From NCBI GenBank assembly GCA_900469965.1, contig UBZP01000009.1, forward strand, positions 1 to 64,000: a stretch of DNA of 64,000 nt, given 5' to 3'. Each line of letters opens with the position of its first letter. Position 1 is the stretch's first letter. Positions 62,780 through 64,000 of this stretch are shown here, one piece after another. Origin of the DNA: Hyphomicrobiales bacterium (lineage in GTDB: Bacteria; Pseudomonadota; Alphaproteobacteria; Rhizobiales; Rhizobiaceae). The position numbers and the translations under genes were made by a program. Under the pieces are notes generated by a model. The model saw nothing but the letters and a program-made list of their open reading frames with translations. It was not told the DNA's origin and ran no database searches.

Positions 62780-64000
62780 CTATTTCGCGGCGACGTCCGG
62801 CGGGTTCTCCAGCTCGCGCTGGAAATGCTCTCCACGCCGGGCCAGCCGGCGGTAGAACTCCGGCAGCGCCGCGTCGATCGCCGCAGCCTTCTGCCGGGCG
62901 GCGCGGACGAGATCGCGGGCCGTACCGGACCGGCTGCGCAGCGCCTCGACGACACGCGCGTGGATCGCGACCAGCTCGGCAAAGGCACCGGACGCCGCCA
63001 TCGGCTCGTCGCCGACCACCGCAAAGATCCGCGTGCGCGACCGCCGGCCGCGCAGTGACAGCGCGCCGGCCTCCAGGAGCGCCATGCCGGGCACGGTCGC
63101 AGCCGTGCTGTCCGAGATCAGAACGTCGTAGCTCACGTCCTTGCAGGCGGCTTCGATCCTGGCGGCGATGTTAACCGTGTCGCCCACGGCCGAGTAGTTG
63201 AAATGCACCTCCGCCCCCATGTTGCCGACGCAGGCAAGCCCGGTGTGGATGCCGATGCCGATCGCGACCTTCTGCCCGCCGAAGCCGAACGCATCCTCCG
63301 CGTTGAGGCGCGCCAGCGTCCCGCGCATCGCGAGCGCCGCGCGCACCGCCTTTGCGCCGTGATCGGCGACATCGACGGGCGCGTTCCAGAAGGCCATGAT
63401 GGAATCGCCGATGAACTTGTCGAGCATGCCCTCGTGCGCGATGACGTCGCGGCTCAGCGCGTCGAGCAGCATGTTCAGGAAGGCCACCACCTCCTTGGGC
63501 GCACGGTGCTCGCTGATGGCGGTGAAATCGCGCACGTCGACGAACATCACCGTCAGCTGGCGCTCGTCGCCGCCGAGCTGCAGCGCGTCGCGGGTGTGCT
63601 CGATCCGGTAGAGGAGCTCCGGCGACAGATACTTGCCGAACGCGCGGCGCACCTCCCGCCGCTCCCGGTCGATGACCAGGATGCGGAAGGCGGTGGCGGC
63701 AAAATGGGTGATCGTGCCGCAGACGATCGGCGCCAGCGGGTCGAGCAGCAGCCCGCCATAGAGAAAGGCAATCCACGAGGCCGCGAGCGCCACAGCCGTC
63801 ACCAGCAGGCCGAAGGCCAGCGCGATGGCCGGGCTGAAGGCCATCGTCAGCTCCACGACCAGGATCCCCGCCAGCGCGATCGACAGGATCTCCAGCCCGT
63901 CGGCCCAGTCGGGCCGCGACAGGAACCGGCCCGACAGCACCTGCTCGGCCGCCTGGGCATGGATCGAGACGCCCGGCACGTGCTGCCCGAGCGCCGTCGT
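62780..64000 (-). CDS. CHASE2-domain adenylate/guanylate cyclase (5' end outside window)
   Basis: The minus-strand frame runs open to the right edge; about 407 C-terminal residues are seen. The leftmost visible part (VPGVSIHAQAAEQVLSGRFLSRPDWA) is the end of a periplasmic CHASE2 sensor. Three membrane helices follow, then a class III cyclase domain: VMFVDVRDFTAISEH with metal Asp, DKFIGDSIMAFWNAP with the second metal Asp, GIGIHTGLACVGNMG, and NYSAVGDTVNIAARIE. After the cyclase core a C-terminal helical region of about 90 residues (AFAELVAIHARVVEAL) ends in PPDVAAK. Makes cAMP or cGMP in response to an unknown periplasmic signal. Confidence 0.9.
   Translation of the reverse strand, partial: TTALGQHVPGVSIHAQAAEQVLSGRFLSRPDWADGLEILSIALAGILVVELTMAFSPAIALAFGLLVTAVALAASWIAFLYGGLLLDPLAPIVCGTITHFAATAFRILVIDRERREVRRAFGKYLSPELLYRIEHTRDALQLGGDERQLTVMFVDVRDFTAISEHRAPKEVVAFLNMLLDALSRDVIAHEGMLDKFIGDSIMAFWNAPVDVADHGAKAVRAALAMRGTLARLNAEDAFGFGGQKVAIGIGIHTGLACVGNMGAEVHFNYSAVGDTVNIAARIEAACKDVSYDVLISDSTAATVPGMALLEAGALSLRGRRSRTRIFAVVGDEPMAASGAFAELVAIHARVVEALRSRSGTARDLVRAARQKAAAIDAALPEFYRRLARRGEHFQRELENPPDVAAK

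Overview
The window is a high-GC chromosomal or large-replicon segment from an alphaproteobacterium, most likely a member of the Hyphomicrobiales (Rhizobiaceae or a relative). The grounds are the gene types (cyoABCD plus a SURF1 protein, a Tat-exported PaoABC-like enzyme, a Pot-type polyamine importer, a SIMPL protein, a FecR protein with a proline-rich tail, a CHASE2 cyclase), the codon and GC pattern, and a candidate anti-Shine-Dalgarno sRNA of the alphaproteobacterial CCUCCUCCC type. The genus cannot be fixed from the sequence alone. No rRNA, CRISPR array, transposase or prophage was seen.

Layout. 1-10 kb: RTX-type exported proteins. A very large minus-strand gene, cut by the window edge, alternates cadherin-like, HasA-hemophore-like and RTX modules. 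Upstream of it on the same strand is a small single-domain HasA-like RTX protein. Divergent to these are a beta-barrel porin and a 1361-residue protein that fuses three phage-tail-collar domains to Ig/cadherin repeats and RTX blocks. 10.5-14.9 kb: RND efflux adaptor and pump. 15-18.8 kb: PaoABC-like molybdenum aldehyde oxidoreductase (minus strand), with a secreted cupin divergent to it. 19.8-23.4 kb: CPA2 antiporter and a succinate-semialdehyde-type dehydrogenase, followed by a candidate sRNA. 23.7-32.8 kb: a VOC dioxygenase (minus strand) divergent to a seven-gene polyamine uptake and catabolism operon (four ABC transporter genes, a serine beta-lactamase-fold hydrolase, an amidohydrolase and N-carbamoylputrescine amidase). 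32.9-39.5 kb: an MFS transporter and cyoABCD plus SURF1. 39.7-50.5 kb: a compact plus-strand unit holding a giant DMFase-like/DUF4082/cadherin protein, a COG0523 metal-chaperone GTPase, a 98-residue orphan and a complete inner-membrane type I secretion pair (ABC plus HlyD). 50.6-53.9 kb: a second molybdenum hydroxylase (IorAB-like) with a diheme cytochrome. 54-64 kb: small envelope and signalling genes, tRNA-Ile2(CAU), an AraC/SDR pair split by a 184-bp palindromic element, and the start-truncated CHASE2-cyclase gene at the right edge.

How it may work together. The ABC/HlyD pair at 46.8-50.5 kb is the only type I exporter in view. It is the obvious candidate to secrete the giant protein of its own operon and possibly the RTX proteins at 1-10 kb, which end in the short acidic-hydrophobic tails typical of type I substrates. 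The repeated HasA-like domains keep the Tyr and His positions that bind heme in HasA, so the left end looks like a surface or released multi-site heme-binding protein. No HasR-type receptor or TolC homologue lies in the window, so both links are inference.
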